Positions 1 to 8,854 of a stretch of DNA of 17,516 bases are shown piece after piece (the first letter of the stretch is position 1; every line of letters begins with the position of its first letter). Source of the DNA: an uncultured bacterium (GTDB lineage: Bacteria; Patescibacteriota; Minisyncoccia; Phycocordibacterales; Phycocordibacteraceae); NCBI GenBank assembly GCA_938008595.1, contig CALLKD010000009.1, forward strand, positions 1 through 17,516, written 5' to 3'. A model generated the notes under the pieces. That model saw nothing but the letters and a program-made list of their open reading frames with translations, did no database searches and had not been told where the DNA came from. The position numbers were made by a program, and so were the translations under genes.

Positions 1-2
1 GA

Positions 3-218
<216 letters not shown>

Positions 219-242
219 TCATAGGTAGACTCTCGTACACTC

Positions 243-692
243 ATGGAACAACTTTTCGAAGCATTTGGCATTGATTGGCGTCTTATACTCGCGCAAGCGG
301 TTAACTTTGGCGTGCTCTTGATTGCACTGCGGTACTTCTTGTACACACCAGTTCTAAAGGCTATCGATGAGCGTAAGAAGGTGGTTGCTAAGGGTGTGGA
401 AGACGCACAGGCAGCAACAGAGCTACTTGCTACGGCAGATGAGGCAGCACACACCAAGGCGCGTGAAGCTGAAGTGGCTGCTGAGGCTATTGTTACCAAT
501 GCCCGCACCGAAGCAACTGATGAGCGTAAGCGCATCCTGAGTGAAGCAGAAGCACGCGCACAGAGTGTTGCTGTTGATGCAGATGCCCGTGCAAAGGAAG
601 CATCTGCAAAGATGCTCCGTGAGAGTGAGAAGGAGATTGCTCGTCTTGCAATACTCGCTGCTGAGAAAGCTATTCGTGCTAACGCTGCCTAA
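243..692 (+). CDS. atpF: F1Fo ATP synthase subunit b
   Basis: Peripheral stalk subunit, 149 aa, that anchors F1 to the membrane and resists rotor torque. One N-terminal membrane helix (about residues 13-33, ILAQAVNFGVLLIAL) is followed by the typical sequence YTPVLKAIDERKKVV and a long Ala/Glu/Lys-rich coiled coil to the C-terminus. The length is close to the usual 155-170 aa. The ATG at 243 is the natural start because it directly precedes the membrane helix. There is no clear Shine-Dalgarno: an AGGTAG lies about 14 bases upstream, too far for normal spacing. The stop is 2 bases before atpH, so the two are probably translationally coupled. Confidence 0.96.
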   Translation: MEQLFEAFGIDWRLILAQAVNFGVLLIALRYFLYTPVLKAIDERKKVVAKGVEDAQAATELLATADEAAHTKAREAEVAAEAIVTNARTEATDERKRILSEAEARAQSVAVDADARAKEASAKMLRESEKEIARLAILAAEKAIRANAA

Positions 693-694
693 AT

Positions 695-1060
695 ATGCCC
701 TCTGACTACGCAAAAGCTATATACCGCCTAAAGCAACGTGGAGATCTCACTGACGCACAGATAGCAGAGAACCTACGACTTCACCTAACACGCGCTGGTA
801 AGACAAAGCTACTTCCAGCAATTGTACGTGAGCTTAAGCGTCTTTCGTACATGAAGCAGGACGTTTCAGTTGTTGAGATTGCGTCAGAAGCAGCTCGCAT
901 TCCTGCTGTTGCTGCAGCTAAGGAGCTTGGGAACCAGGAGCAGGATGTTCGTATAAACGACGCACTGATTAGCGGATGGCGCGTAAAGACCAGGGATACT
1001 CTTATTGACCGTTCCGGTAAGAGATTCCTTATTGATCTGTATCGCTCTGTTACCAATTAA
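695..1060 (+). CDS. atpH: F1Fo ATP synthase subunit delta, short form
   Basis: Peripheral stalk cap that joins subunit b to the alpha3beta3 head. The protein is 121 aa, against about 175-180 aa in most bacteria. The N-terminus has the familiar YAKAIYRL opening, and the C-terminus keeps the family ending: ALISGWRVKTRDTLIDRSGKR corresponds to the 'GG..ik.gd.viD.S' segment. The shortening therefore falls in the N-terminal helical bundle or the linker. It sits between atpF (2-base gap) and atpA (23-base gap), which fixes its identity despite the weak sequence. No Shine-Dalgarno is visible. The main doubt is only how much of the alpha-binding helical domain survives. Confidence 0.9.
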   Translation: MPSDYAKAIYRLKQRGDLTDAQIAENLRLHLTRAGKTKLLPAIVRELKRLSYMKQDVSVVEIASEAARIPAVAAAKELGNQEQDVRINDALISGWRVKTRDTLIDRSGKRFLIDLYRSVTN

Positions 1061-1083
1061 CTTTATTATTTTAGTACCTCGCC

Positions 1084-2631
1084 ATGGAAAGCATCATTAA
1101 GCGCATTGAAGAAGAAATCGTACACGCAGGACCACGTGAGCGTGACCTCGACATCGGTACCGTAACCATTACCGGTGACGGAATTGCAGAAATCGATGGT
1201 CTCTCTGGTGCGGTCATGAGCGAGATGGTTATCTTTGACCCTACGTTTGACCGCACACTTGAGGAAGCACTTGCTGATTCTGATGCTATCTATGGTCTTG
1301 TGCTGAACCTTGAAGAGGACTCTGTTCGTGCCGTTATCTTGGGAGACGCTTCCAAGGTGCACGAGGGTATGCTCGTGAGGAGACTAGGACGTCTTCTCTC
1401 TATCCCCGTAGGTGACGCACTTGTTGGGCGCGTGGTGAGTGCACTCGGTGAGCCGGTGGACGGAAAAGGACCAGTACCAGGAGTAACCCCAATGCCAATT
1501 GAACGACAGGCATATGGTGTTATTGACCGTGCTCCGGTTAACCAACCCCTTCACACCGGTATTAAGGCCGTTGACGCGATGATTCCCATTGGTCGTGGGC
1601 AACGTGAGCTCATCATTGGAGACCGTGGTGTTGGAAAGACTGCCATTGCAATTGATACTATTTTGAATCAAAAGAATGAGCCTGCTGCTACACGCCCTAT
1701 TTGTATATACGTAGCTATTGGCCAGAAGGAATCAAAGACTGCAAAGATCGTAGCGCAGCTTGCTGAGGCAGGCGCGATGGAATACACCATTGTGGTAACC
1801 GCTCCCGCATCAAGTCCTGCTGCCTTCCAGTTCCTTGCACCATTTGCAGGCGCTACCATTGGTGAGCACTTTATGGAGCAGGGTAAGGACGCACTTGTGG
1901 TATATGACGATCTTTCAAAGCAGGCTGTTGCATACCGCCAGATGTCACTCCTTCTCAGACGTCCACCAGGCCGTGAAGCGTATCCTGGAGATATCTTCTA
2001 CCTACACTCACGCTTACTTGAGCGTGCGGCAAAGCTTTCTAAAGAAAAGGGTGGTGGTTCACTAACAGCTCTTCCCATTATCGAAACACAGGAAGGAGAC
2101 GTGTCTGCATACATTCCAACCAACGTAATTTCCATTACTGACGGACAGATATACCTACAGGCTGACCTCTTTAACAAAGGTATGCGTCCTGCTATCGATG
2201 TAGGTATCTCTGTGTCTCGTGTGGGATCTTCAGCACAGACAAAGGCAATCAAGAAGGTGTCTGGAAAGATTAAGCTTGAACTTGCACAGTTCCGTGAGCT
2301 TGAAGCATTCATGCAGTTTGCATCAGATCTTGATGCTGACACTAAGAAGAGAATTGATAGCGGTCGTCGCATGACAGAAATGCTTAAGCAGAACGTTGGT
2401 GAGCCTCTCGCCTTTGAGATGCAGGCTGCGATTATCTTTGCTGCAACCAATGGATTTTTTGATTCATTTGCACCAGAGAAGACCTCTGACGCTGAGAAGA
2501 GACTGCAGAACTACCTACTTCGTGAAGCTGGCTCTGTACTAACTGCTATTCGTGAGAGTCGTGAGATTTCTGAAGAGAGTGACGCAGCACTACGCGCACT
2601 CCTTGAGAAGTTTTCGGTGAGTGCAGCATAA
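1084..2631 (+). CDS. atpA: F1Fo ATP synthase subunit alpha
   Basis: Regulatory nucleotide-binding subunit of the F1 head, 515 aa, near the usual length. A beta-barrel N-terminal domain precedes the P-loop GDRGVGKT (residues 179-186). Later come the conserved [19 protein letters not shown] stretch and the arginine finger in [10 protein letters not shown] (Arg379), which completes the catalytic site on the neighbouring beta subunit. Around residues 48-75 the protein has about ten more residues than E. coli alpha ([21 protein letters not shown] before [10 protein letters not shown]). The start at ATG 1084 gives the standard amphipathic N-terminus ([12 protein letters not shown]) and has no Shine-Dalgarno. 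atpG follows after 6 bases. Confidence 0.98.
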   Translation: MESIIKRIEEEIVHAGPRERDLDIGTVTITGDGIAEIDGLSGAVMSEMVIFDPTFDRTLEEALADSDAIYGLVLNLEEDSVRAVILGDASKVHEGMLVRRLGRLLSIPVGDALVGRVVSALGEPVDGKGPVPGVTPMPIERQAYGVIDRAPVNQPLHTGIKAVDAMIPIGRGQRELIIGDRGVGKTAIAIDTILNQKNEPAATRPICIYVAIGQKESKTAKIVAQLAEAGAMEYTIVVTAPASSPAAFQFLAPFAGATIGEHFMEQGKDALVVYDDLSKQAVAYRQMSLLLRRPPGREAYPGDIFYLHSRLLERAAKLSKEKGGGSLTALPIIETQEGDVSAYIPTNVISITDGQIYLQADLFNKGMRPAIDVGISVSRVGSSAQTKAIKKVSGKIKLELAQFRELEAFMQFASDLDADTKKRIDSGRRMTEMLKQNVGEPLAFEMQAAIIFAATNGFFDSFAPEKTSDAEKRLQNYLLREAGSVLTAIRESREISEESDAALRALLEKFSVSAA

Positions 2632-2637
2632 CCACCT

Positions 2638-3546
2638 ATGGCGCTAAAGGACATCAAGGCCAAGATTCTCGCAACCAAGCGCATGCACACGGTGACGCGT
2701 GCTATGGAAGCGGTGTCTGCAGTGAAGATGCGCAAAACACAAGCGCAGGCCTTTGATGGGCGTGCGTATGCACGGGCGGCACTCTCTATTCTTTCTCGCC
2801 TTGCTGGTACGCGCGAGCTTAAGCTACACCCTCTTGCACGTGCTGGCATGGGAAAGAAGCTCGCGCTTCTTGTGATCACCAGTGACAAGGGACTCGCAGG
2901 AGGACTTAACGCTGGTGTACTTAAGCAGGCACTTACCCTTGCTGCTTCATACGGCAAGGACAGAGTAAGTATCTATGCGTATGGCAAGAAGGGAGAGGAG
3001 TTCTTCCGTGCTCGTGGGTACCATATTGTGCACGCATACGAGAACAAACTAGATACTATTCCTCTTTCAATTACTGAAGAGATCTCACGTAAGCTTTCTA
3101 AGAGATTTGTAGAAGGAGAGTTCTCTGAAGTACTTGCCGTGTACACAAACTTCAAGTCAACCTTTGAACAAATACCTAGCTGCAGACAAATTCTGCCACT
3201 TTCAACAGAGAGTGTTAGCGAGCTCGTGCGTGAGATTCAGCCAGTACGTGGAAAGTTTAGTGAGGCGAGGGACATTCCTCAGCCGGCTACCTACACCATT
3301 GAACCTGAGGGAGCACACGTGCTTGATGTGCTTATCCCACGCCTAGTATCTATTTCGCTCTATCACATGCTTCTTGAGAGTAAGGCGTCAGAACACTCAG
3401 CACGCATGGTTGCTATGAAGAATGCATCTGATAAGTCAAAGGAGGTGGCGCGTGACTTTACCCGCATCTACAACAAGGTGCGGCAGGCCGCTATTACCCG
3501 TGAAGTGTCAGAGATTGTGAGCGGACGCGAGGCGCTTGCGACATAA
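2638..3546 (+). CDS. atpG: F1Fo ATP synthase subunit gamma
   Basis: Central rotor shaft, 302 aa. The two coiled-coil ends are clear: N-terminal MALKDIKAKILATKRMHTVTRAMEAVSAVKM and C-terminal SEHSARMVAMKNASDKSKEVARDF, the two most conserved parts of the family. The middle (LVITSDKGLAGGLNAGVLK, about residues 78-96) matches the globular Rossmann-like domain opening. Length is slightly above the common 285-295 aa. It lies 6 bases after atpA. The next gene is not atpD, as would be usual, but an unrecognised ORF. Confidence 0.97.
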   Translation: MALKDIKAKILATKRMHTVTRAMEAVSAVKMRKTQAQAFDGRAYARAALSILSRLAGTRELKLHPLARAGMGKKLALLVITSDKGLAGGLNAGVLKQALTLAASYGKDRVSIYAYGKKGEEFFRARGYHIVHAYENKLDTIPLSITEEISRKLSKRFVEGEFSEVLAVYTNFKSTFEQIPSCRQILPLSTESVSELVREIQPVRGKFSEARDIPQPATYTIEPEGAHVLDVLIPRLVSISLYHMLLESKASEHSARMVAMKNASDKSKEVARDFTRIYNKVRQAAITREVSEIVSGREALAT

Positions 3547-3571
3547 TACCCACACTGTAATACTGAACTAT

Positions 3572-4012
3572 ATGAGTAACTTTGAATTCCCCAAGCCATC
3601 TCTCACTACCTTTGTGGAAGACTCTCCACAGAAACCAGGAGAGTTTGAACGGCAAAACCGTTTGATTGAGGTGGCAAAGGCAAAGTATGAAGGGTTAATT
3701 CTGAGTGCACCCCTTGCAAGAGAGCTAAAGGAGAAAATAACCACCGCACTGGATGCACTTGTACTTACAAACCCATCTCCTCTTTTTGCGGATCTGCACC
3801 AGGGCCCTATGGATGAGGAGCATGATGCACTTCGCGCATCACTCTGGGTAGATCGGGAAATGCGAGGATGTGTTGACATGGTTGCAAGAGACTTAGATGA
3901 AAAAGATGCCTATATTCTGAAAGAAGCGGTATCCCAGCTGACACTTCCAGAAAGTGCCCGTACGCGAAAAGTGGTGATTATTGAGAAGGGGTGGGAGTTA
4001 GTTTGGAAGTAA
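3572..4012 (+). CDS. hypothetical protein inserted between atpG and atpD
   Basis: I do not recognise this 146-aa protein. It has no signal peptide and no membrane helix and looks soluble and mostly helical (KAKYEGLILSAPLARELKEKITTALDALV), with a proline-containing N-terminus and a short beta-like C-terminus (RKVVIIEKGWELVWK). ATG 3572 is preferred over an in-frame ATG at 3536, because the earlier one overlaps the end of atpG and adds an unconvincing stretch. A TAATAC box at 3558-3563 lies 8 bases before the ATG and could be a -10 element. The gene sits inside the ATP synthase operon in the same direction with gaps of 25 and 18 bases, so it is almost certainly co-transcribed. A role in assembly or regulation of the enzyme is only an inference from position. 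Confidence 0.8.
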   Translation: MSNFEFPKPSLTTFVEDSPQKPGEFERQNRLIEVAKAKYEGLILSAPLARELKEKITTALDALVLTNPSPLFADLHQGPMDEEHDALRASLWVDREMRGCVDMVARDLDEKDAYILKEAVSQLTLPESARTRKVVIIEKGWELVWK

Positions 4013-5404
<1,392 letters not shown>

Positions 5405-5406
5405 AT

Positions 5407-5652
5407 ATGGCAAAGACCTTCCATCTAACCGTGGCGCGTGTAGGAGAAAACCTTTTCGACGGAGAAGCACTTTCTCTTTCTGTGCCCGGCGAGGAGGGAA
5501 GGATGATGGTGCTCGCACATCACGAACCGCTTGTTACACCACTTGTTGGTGGATCAATACGGATTGAGTCAGCAGAGGGCGAGCACACCGCGTTTGAAAT
5601 TGAGGAGGGGCTACTTGAAGTTTCAGGTAACCAAGCAACCGTAATTCTTTAA
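5407..5652 (+). CDS. atpC: F1Fo ATP synthase subunit epsilon, lacking C-terminal helical domain
   Basis: Rotor foot subunit that links gamma to the c-ring. The 81 residues cover only the N-terminal beta-sandwich (FHLTVARVGENLFDGEALSLSVPGEEG, MMVLAHHEPLVTPL, and the final strand FEIEEGLLEVSGNQATVIL). In typical bacterial epsilon (about 130-140 aa) a helical hairpin follows, which can extend into F1 and inhibit ATP hydrolysis. Here a TAA stop falls exactly where the beta domain ends. The truncation looks natural, since the domain boundary is clean and the next frame does not continue the protein. Loss of epsilon-mediated inhibition is the expected consequence. Confidence 0.93.
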   Translation: MAKTFHLTVARVGENLFDGEALSLSVPGEEGRMMVLAHHEPLVTPLVGGSIRIESAEGEHTAFEIEEGLLEVSGNQATVIL

Positions 5653-5668
5653 TAGGTACTATACATAT

Positions 5669-5893
5669 ATGGGTATTCAAAACTTTCTTTTAGGGCAAGC
5701 AATGAAGTGGAAGATGAAGGATGTGCCAGAGGAGCAGCGTGAGCAAATTATGCAGCTTGTGCAAAAGAATCCTGAACTCTTTAAGAAGATTGGTGAGGAG
5801 GTGGAGCGCCGTATTAAGGGAGGCGAACCACAGATGAAGGCTACGATGGAAGTGATGAAGAAATACCGCACCGAGCTTGCGGGGCTGATGTAG
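5669..5893 (+). CDS. small helical hypothetical protein downstream of atpC
   Basis: I do not recognise this 74-aa protein. It is Lys/Glu/Met-rich with no membrane segment and is predicted by eye to be nearly all alpha-helical (EEQREQIMQLVQKNPELFKKIGEEVERRIKGG and a second helix QMKATMEVMKKYRTELAGLM). It is co-directional with atpC after a 16-base gap and 12 bases before the oxidoreductase gene, so it probably shares the ATP synthase transcript. A TACTAT box at 5657-5662, 6 bases before the ATG, could also start a separate near-leaderless mRNA. Its codon choice resembles its neighbours. A link to the missing epsilon helical domain is speculation based on position only. Confidence 0.75.
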   Translation: MGIQNFLLGQAMKWKMKDVPEEQREQIMQLVQKNPELFKKIGEEVERRIKGGEPQMKATMEVMKKYRTELAGLM

Positions 5894-5905
5894 TACACTA
5901 CTAGC

Positions 5906-6481
5906 ATGAAGAAAATATTTATCCTGATGGGGAATCCTGACAAGGAGGACACCATGTCTAACTTCTTTGCTGACACCTACGAAGCTGCTGCAAAAGCAGC
6001 TGGTCATGAGGTACGTCGCGCTAACCTAGGAGATCTTTCCTTTGATCCAATCTTACACAAGGGATACAAGGTGATTCAACCACTTGAACCTGACCTTCTT
6101 AGGACACAGGAGGATATGCGCTGGGCAGATCACTTTGTGCTTATCTACCCACTCTGGTGGGCGAGTATGCCTGCACTTTTGAAAGGTCTGTGGGATCGCA
6201 TGTATATACCTGGCTTTGCCTTTCACTTTCACAAGAATGGACTTATGTGGGACAAACTCCTTGCAGGGAAGTCCGCACGGGTGATTATCCTTTCAAAGAA
6301 CTGGCCAATTGTAGAGCGCTTCCTTTTTGGTGACTTTAAGAATGAGATTGGTAAGGCAATTCTAGGCTTTGCAGGGTACAAGGTTCGCATCACTGAGATT
6401 GGGCGTACTGAAGACATGGATGACGAGGTGAAGAAGAACTGGACCAAAACTATTTCCAAGTTGGCCACAAAAGGGGTATAA
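5906..6481 (+). CDS. flavodoxin-fold NAD(P)H:quinone oxidoreductase-like protein
   Basis: Cytosolic flavoprotein of the Flavodoxin_2 family (MdaB/KefF/NQO1-like), 191 aa. These enzymes reduce quinones or related acceptors by two electrons using NAD(P)H. The N-terminal strand and phosphate-binding loop region (KIFILMGNPDKEDTMSNFFADTY) fits flavin binding. The family signature WADHFVLIYPLWWASMPALLKGLWDRMYIPGFAF (about 72-105) is very well preserved. The segment after it, GKSARVIILSKNWP, replaces the more usual acid/proline-rich loop. The gene starts 12 bases after the 74-aa gene, with TACACT 6 bases before the ATG. The physiological acceptor cannot be told from sequence. Confidence 0.88.
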   Translation: MKKIFILMGNPDKEDTMSNFFADTYEAAAKAAGHEVRRANLGDLSFDPILHKGYKVIQPLEPDLLRTQEDMRWADHFVLIYPLWWASMPALLKGLWDRMYIPGFAFHFHKNGLMWDKLLAGKSARVIILSKNWPIVERFLFGDFKNEIGKAILGFAGYKVRITEIGRTEDMDDEVKKNWTKTISKLATKGV

Positions 6482-6487
6482 GGTAGG
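6481..6487 (+). promoter_or_regulatory. Shine-Dalgarno-like site of ychF
   Basis: AGGTAGG lies 4 bases before the ATG at 6492. It is one of the few purine-rich ribosome binding sites in the first 15 kb, where most genes have none, and it supports the chosen start. Confidence 0.5.
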
Positions 6488-6491
6488 TATT

Positions 6492-7577
6492 ATGTTAAAG
6501 ATTGGAATTGTAGGCCTGCCAAACGTTGGCAAATCAACGCTATTTAATGCGCTCACCAAGCAGAGTGTTCCTGCGGAGAACTATCCGTTTTGTACCATTG
6601 ATCCGTCTGTGGGTGTTGTGGGTGTACCCGATGAACGACTTCAGAAGCTAGCGACTGTCTCTTCTTCTGAGAAGATACTGCCTGCTGCTATTGAGTTTGT
6701 TGATATTGCAGGCCTAGTACAGGGCGCGTCTGTAGGAGAAGGGCTTGGTAACCAGTTCCTTTCTCACATTCGTGAAGTGGATGCCATTCTTGAAATGGTT
6801 CGATTCTTTGAAGACCCTGATATTACCCACGTACACGGTACGGTAGATCCGGTGCGAGATATTGAAATCATTAACCTTGAACTAGTGCTTTCAGATGCCG
6901 CAGCGGTTAAAACTCGTAGGGAGCGTCTTGTGCGCGATGTTAAGTCAGGCACTAAGGATGCCGTGGCAGAAGATGCCATTCTTGCCCGTGTTGAGGCACT
7001 GCTCTCTGAAGGAAAACTTGCTATTGCAGCTGACCTAACGGCTGATGAGAAAAAGATAATTAAGTCCCTAAACCTCCTCACACTAAAGCCAATTTTGTAC
7101 TCCCTTAATGGAAAGTCTGGAAGCACATTACAAGACGAGCGTGTTGAAAAGGCACATGCACTCATTGAGTCCCTAGGATCAAAGTACGTACATGTTGACG
7201 CAGCTACTGAACGAGATCTTAACGATGTTCCTGAAGAGGAAACCGCACTGTTTCGTGAAGAACTTGGCGTGTCAGTGAACGGACTTGATGCACTTATTCG
7301 TGGTGCATACGAGACGCTGGGACTTATCACGTTCTTTACGACAGGACCAAAGGAAACCCGTGCTTGGACTATTACAAACGGTTCAACTGCACCAGAGGCA
7401 GGTGCTGCTATTCACAACGACTTTAAGGATAAGTTTATTCGAGCTGAAGTGGTGCAGGTAGATACCCTTGTTGCTGATGGCTCATGGAGTCTAGCGCGTG
7501 ATAAGGGGGATATACGCACAGAAGGAAAGACGTATGTCTTTCAGGATGGCGATGTGGCAGTGTTCTTGCATAGTTAA
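6492..7577 (+). CDS. ychF: Obg-like ATPase YchF/OLA1
   Basis: Ribosome-associated P-loop ATPase of the TRAFAC class, 361 aa, the usual length. The P-loop GLPNVGKST (8-16), the switch I segment NYPFCTIDPSVGVVGVPDERL and the G3 motif DIAGLVQGASVGEGLGNQFL are all typical. The C-terminal TGS domain is intact (LITFFTTGPKETRAWTI, HNDFKDKFIRAEVV, EGKTYVFQDGDV). An oddity is the nucleotide-specificity motif, normally NxxE in YchF, which reads NGKS at residues 206-209 and so lacks the glutamate. The gene starts 10 bases after the oxidoreductase gene and is followed by a strong hairpin, so it probably closes the long ATP synthase transcription unit. Confidence 0.95.
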   Translation: MLKIGIVGLPNVGKSTLFNALTKQSVPAENYPFCTIDPSVGVVGVPDERLQKLATVSSSEKILPAAIEFVDIAGLVQGASVGEGLGNQFLSHIREVDAILEMVRFFEDPDITHVHGTVDPVRDIEIINLELVLSDAAAVKTRRERLVRDVKSGTKDAVAEDAILARVEALLSEGKLAIAADLTADEKKIIKSLNLLTLKPILYSLNGKSGSTLQDERVEKAHALIESLGSKYVHVDAATERDLNDVPEEETALFREELGVSVNGLDALIRGAYETLGLITFFTTGPKETRAWTITNGSTAPEAGAAIHNDFKDKFIRAEVVQVDTLVADGSWSLARDKGDIRTEGKTYVFQDGDVAVFLHS

Positions 7578-7587
7578 TGAATATAAA

Positions 7588-7609
7588 GAAACCGCCGGGG
7601 GGCGGTTTC
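7588..7609 (+). terminator. GC-rich hairpin after ychF
   Basis: Perfect 9-bp stem GAAACCGCC / GGCGGTTTC around a GGGG loop, starting 10 bases after the ychF stop. The following sequence (AGTTTCGG) has only a weak T-run, so this may be a weak intrinsic terminator or a 3'-end stabilising hairpin. Confidence 0.6.
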
Positions 7610-7862
7610 AGTTTCGGTAGCTGTTATGAGCGATTATCGCAGTACGCGCGTCTCGGAAGACACGGAGCACCGCACAGTACACCCGTTGAATTGTTGAGGT
7701 GCCGGCATGTGGGTATTGGTACCGGCATTGCCGCCTGTGCCTCTCGCTTAAGGCGGTATGACTCAGAAACAGCTTGTACTCTTTGGTATCTCCTCTCTCC
7801 TCGGTCAAGATATGACAGATTTGAATACTGTCAACTTGCCAAGACAGCATGTGTATTTTTGC
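7610..7862 (+). other. noncoding stretch with several hairpins; possible structured RNA
   Basis: Almost 300 bases separate ychF from the next gene and I see no credible protein in them. Several short stems are visible: GCGA/TCGC at 7630-7640, GTCT(CGGA)AGAC at 7650-7661 with further pairing outside it, TGCCGG/CCGGCA at 7700-7727, and GCCGCC/GGCGGT at 7730-7757 (one G-T pair). It does not match tRNA, tmRNA, SRP RNA or RNase P RNA features that I know. It may be an unrecognised structured RNA, the 5' region of the next gene, or decayed sequence. Confidence 0.35.
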
Positions 7863-7868
7863 TATACT
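7860..7868 (+). promoter_or_regulatory. extended -10 promoter of the DUF5671-like gene
   Basis: TGC-TATACT is a good extended -10 element (TGn plus hexamer). It ends exactly 6 bases before the ATG at 7875, so the transcript would begin at or within a base or two of the start codon. A TTGCCA at 7836 is too far away (21 bases) to be a normal -35, but extended -10 promoters need less. Confidence 0.6.
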
Positions 7869-7874
7869 TCCTAC

Positions 7875-8843
7875 ATGGAAACAACACCTACCACCACAGC
7901 CCCTAAGGCAATGCCTCGTGACTTCTTTTTATGGCTTGGATTCGTTATTGCACTCTATGGCAGCATTGGTGCTCTTATCTCCTTACTCTTTGATTACATA
8001 AACATCGCGTACCCTGATTCACTTAGCTACAGCGACCCGTATTCTTCTAGTGTTCGCTTTGGTATGGCAACACTTATTGTGCTTGCCCCTACTGCCGTGG
8101 TACTAATTCGCGTGATTAGAAACACCATGGTGAAAGACCCAAGTCGAGAAAAGGTATGGGTACGCAGGTGGGCACTCGTACTAACTATTTTCATAGCGGC
8201 AGCTACGGTGCTTGTTGACCTTATTACACTTCTAAACACGTACCTTAGTGGCGATACCTCTACACGGTTTGTGCTTAAAGTTGCCGTGGTACTGCTCATT
8301 GCGGTACTAGTATTTCTACATTTCCTTGCAGATACTAAGGGGTATTGGATTAGCTATCCGAAGAAGGCACTTGCTGTTGGTATTGGCTCCTTTGTCCTTT
8401 GCCTTGCTACGGCCGTCTCTGGTTTCTTTATCATAGGATCTCCAGCGCAGGCTCGACTACTACGCTTTGACCAGCAAAAGGTATCTGACCTACAAAACAT
8501 TCAGTACCAAGTGACCAACTATTGGCAGATGAAGCAAACACTTCCGGTGTCATTGGTAAGTCTAAATGATTCAATTACAAACTACACCGTACCAACCGAT
8601 GTGCAGTCTGGTCTTCCATACGAGTACCGCATAACAGGTACGCGCTCTTTTGAGCTCTGCGCCACATTTAATGCTGAAGGAAAGACATCTGACCCAAATA
8701 GTACGTATCCTGCATATGACACTACGGACTACGTTGGCGCACACGCTAGTGGACGCACGTGCTTCTCTCGCACCATAGACCCTGAACGATACCCACCCAT
8801 TTCTCCTTCAAACAAAGTTGCGCCTGACGCAAAGGCGCTATAG
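7875..8843 (+). CDS. DUF5671-like five-helix membrane protein with C-terminal extracytoplasmic domain
   Basis: Integral membrane protein of 322 aa. About five hydrophobic segments are visible, near residues 17-39, 62-82, 98-120, 132-152 and 166-188. They are followed by a roughly 130-residue polar domain (RFDQQKVSDLQNIQYQVTNYW, LPYEYRITGTRSFELCATFNAE). This matches my memory of DUF5671-type proteins common in Parcubacteria; their function is unknown. The ATG at 7875 is chosen because an extended -10 box lies 6 bases upstream and the extra N-terminal residues from an earlier in-frame start (7758) have no family character. leuS starts 11 bases after the stop, so the two are likely co-transcribed. 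Confidence 0.82.
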   Translation: METTPTTTAPKAMPRDFFLWLGFVIALYGSIGALISLLFDYINIAYPDSLSYSDPYSSSVRFGMATLIVLAPTAVVLIRVIRNTMVKDPSREKVWVRRWALVLTIFIAAATVLVDLITLLNTYLSGDTSTRFVLKVAVVLLIAVLVFLHFLADTKGYWISYPKKALAVGIGSFVLCLATAVSGFFIIGSPAQARLLRFDQQKVSDLQNIQYQVTNYWQMKQTLPVSLVSLNDSITNYTVPTDVQSGLPYEYRITGTRSFELCATFNAEGKTSDPNSTYPAYDTTDYVGAHASGRTCFSRTIDPERYPPISPSNKVAPDAKAL

Positions 8844-8854
8844 CACGGTTGTAT

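Noticed and set aside
6764..7330. 188-aa - strand ORF
   Set aside because: Antisense shadow of ychF, very Ser-rich and without recognisable motifs.
7577..7906. 109-aa + strand ORF directly after ychF
   Set aside because: It begins at the ychF stop, runs through the hairpin and the intergenic region and overlaps the next gene's start in another frame. It shows no domain or compositional sign of a real protein.
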